DNA of 6,991 bases, taken from the NCBI GenBank assembly GCA_009702405.1, contig WLIC01000029.1:1-6991 (forward strand), in the 5' to 3' direction. Shown in pieces: positions 5,664-6,991 of this stretch (positions are counted from its first letter, which is position 1; each line of letters begins with the position of its first letter). Origin of the DNA: Actinomycetota bacterium (lineage in GTDB: Bacteria; Actinomycetota; Actinomycetes; Actinomycetales; Microbacteriaceae). The translations under genes and the position numbers were made by a program. The notes below the pieces were generated by a model. That model was not told where the DNA came from. It was given only the letters and a program-made list of their open reading frames with translations, and did not search any database.

Positions 5664-6991
5664 ATGTCAATGATGCCATCGGTTCAGTATTCAATAACTA
5701 TTCGCCTAGAAGCTCCTGCTAAAAACACAGCAGTTAGCGAGCTAACTTCGATTATCGAGCGCTCCGGTGGTTCGGTTACCGCAGTAGACGTGAATCACTC
5801 TGATGCAGAACGAGTAAGAGTTGACCTTACCTGTGCATGTACTAACTCTGAACATGCTGAACAAATCGTTGAAAGTCTAAAACTTGTTCCAGGTGTTGTT
5901 GTTGGCAAGGTTTCAGATAGAACTTTCCTAGCTCACCTAGGTGGCAAGCTAACCATCGAATCTAAGTTGCCTATTCGTAACCGTGATGATCTTTCTCTGA
6001 TTTACACACCGGGTGTTGCTCGCATTTGTGAAGCTATTGCTAAAGACCCAAGTGATGCTAGAAGACTAACCATCAAACGAAACACCATTGCTGTTGTGAC
6101 AGATGGTTCAGCTGTTCTAGGTTTGGGAAACATTGGTCCACTTGCTGCTCTTCCAGTTATGGAAGGTAAAGCAGCTTTATTCAAGCGCTTTGCAAACATC
6201 GATGCTTTCCCTATCTGTCTTGATACCCAGGACACCGATGAAATCGTTAGAACAGTAAAAGCGATTGCTCCAGTCTTTGCTGGAATTAACCTTGAAGATA
6301 TTTCAGCTCCACGTTGTTTCGAAATTGAAGCTAGATTACGTGCCGAATTAGACATCCCTGTTTTCCACGATGATCAACATGGAACAGCAATTGTTTGTTT
6401 AGCAGCTCTTAGAAATGCATTGACTGTTGTTGGTAAGAAAATCGGCGATGTTCAACTGGTAATGAGTGGGGCAGGAGCTGCAGGAACTGCAGTATTGCAA
6501 CTCTTATTTGCAGCAGGACTAAAGCATGCAACTGTTGTTGACCAAAAAGGAATCATTCACGTTGGTAGAAACGACATCGATCCGAATTCATCACTTGGCT
6601 GGATAGCTGGTGCTACCAATGCAACTGGTAAGACTGGAACTCTAAAAGATGCCATGGTCGGTGCTGATGTATTCATTGGTGTGTCTGCAGGAAACTTATT
6701 AGTTGCCGAAGACATTGCGAACATGGCAAAGGACTCCATTGTCTTTGCGTTAGCTAATCCAACTCCTGAGATTGAACCAGCAGAAGCAGCGAAGTATGCA
6801 GCTGTTGTTGCTACCGGTAGAAGTGACTTCGCTAATCAGATCAACAACGTTTTAGCTTTCCCTGGTTTCTTCAGAGGATTACTTGATGCCGGAGCATCAC
6901 AGATCTCAGAGAACATGCTGCTAGCTGCAGCCGATGCACTTGCTAAGTGTGTTGAACCTGATGAACTAAATGCTTCATACATCGTGCCTAG
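5664..6991 (+). CDS. NAD(P)-dependent malic enzyme with N-terminal ACT domain, 3' truncated
   Basis: The reading frame is open from the ATG at 5664 to the right edge: 442 codons, with about 20-35 missing compared with the usual 470-480 residues. It oxidatively decarboxylates malate to pyruvate and CO2 in the cytoplasm. An ACT-like domain (about 8-82, from VQYSITIRLEA) precedes the catalytic part and suggests allosteric control by a small metabolite. The malic enzyme core shows Tyr114 in SLIYTPGVA, Lys169 in VMEGKAALFK, metal-binding Glu211-Asp212 in NLEDISAP and Asp236-Asp237 in FHDDQHGTA. The Rossmann motif SGAGAAG (268-274) follows, then ALANPTPEI and GRSDFANQINNVLAFPG. Asp293 after the second strand leans toward NAD, but this is not decisive. 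ATGs at 5670 and 5673 are alternatives; 5664 is preferred because a -10-like box sits 7 nt before it. Forty-three bases separate it from the HtrA gene, probably as a separate transcript. Confidence 0.95.
   Translation, partial: MSMMPSVQYSITIRLEAPAKNTAVSELTSIIERSGGSVTAVDVNHSDAERVRVDLTCACTNSEHAEQIVESLKLVPGVVVGKVSDRTFLAHLGGKLTIESKLPIRNRDDLSLIYTPGVARICEAIAKDPSDARRLTIKRNTIAVVTDGSAVLGLGNIGPLAALPVMEGKAALFKRFANIDAFPICLDTQDTDEIVRTVKAIAPVFAGINLEDISAPRCFEIEARLRAELDIPVFHDDQHGTAIVCLAALRNALTVVGKKIGDVQLVMSGAGAAGTAVLQLLFAAGLKHATVVDQKGIIHVGRNDIDPNSSLGWIAGATNATGKTGTLKDAMVGADVFIGVSAGNLLVAEDIANMAKDSIVFALANPTPEIEPAEAAKYAAVVATGRSDFANQINNVLAFPGFFRGLLDAGASQISENMLLAAADALAKCVEPDELNASYIVP

Noticed and set aside
6002..6355. 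Minus-strand open frame of 117 codons inside the malic enzyme gene
   Set aside because: It is fully antisense to conserved malic enzyme motifs, which explain the sequence; no independent coding signal is seen.
1..6991. Mobile element, CRISPR array, phage or defence system
   Set aside because: No transposase or integrase, no spaced direct repeats, no target duplications and no break in codon style were seen. The genes are core actinobacterial types in a continuous co-oriented layout.

Overview
The window looks like chromosomal core DNA of a low-GC actinobacterium, most likely a small planktonic lineage such as a freshwater Microbacteriaceae or acI-type organism. Support comes from a UPF0182 membrane protein directly behind a PDZ/S16 secreted protease (an arrangement known from mycobacteria), an ACT-domain malic enzyme of actinobacterial type, a Microbacteriaceae-like secreted PKD-type protein, and two genes whose start codons sit about 7 nt behind a -10-like hexamer (the pattern of leaderless mRNAs). 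Codons are A/T-rich for an actinobacterium; I judge GC at mid-40s percent by eye. The exact genus cannot be read from the sequence.

Layout, all on the + strand: (1) 1-444, the C-terminal S16 (Lon-type) protease domain of a YlbL-like PDZ protease, cut by the left edge. (2) 457-3318, a complete UPF0182 integral membrane protein with seven predicted helices and a large extracytoplasmic domain, 12 nt downstream with a good ribosome binding site. (3) 3346-3419, initiator tRNA-fMet(CAU), followed by a strong UUCG-loop terminator at 3432-3460. (4) 3508-4311, an unrecognised secreted protein with a degenerate PKD-like region and six cysteines. (5) 4403-5620, a membrane-anchored HtrA/DegP-type serine protease with one PDZ domain. 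(6) 5664-6991, an ACT-domain NAD(P)-dependent malic enzyme, cut by the right edge after 442 codons.

The first two genes probably form one operon, and the tRNA may receive read-through from it as well as from its own promoter. Genes 4, 5 and 6 each appear to have their own promoter. The theme of the left and middle parts is the cell envelope: two different PDZ-type serine proteases, a large membrane protein of unknown function, and an exported protein. The malic enzyme is central carbon metabolism and probably unrelated.

I found no mobile element, CRISPR array, phage gene or clear novel system. The observations most worth a check are the protease/UPF0182 pair, the six-cysteine secreted protein with a 12-bp palindrome at its promoter, the initiator tRNA placed between a long membrane-protein gene and a shared terminator, and the long insertion in the sensor-loop region of the HtrA protease.
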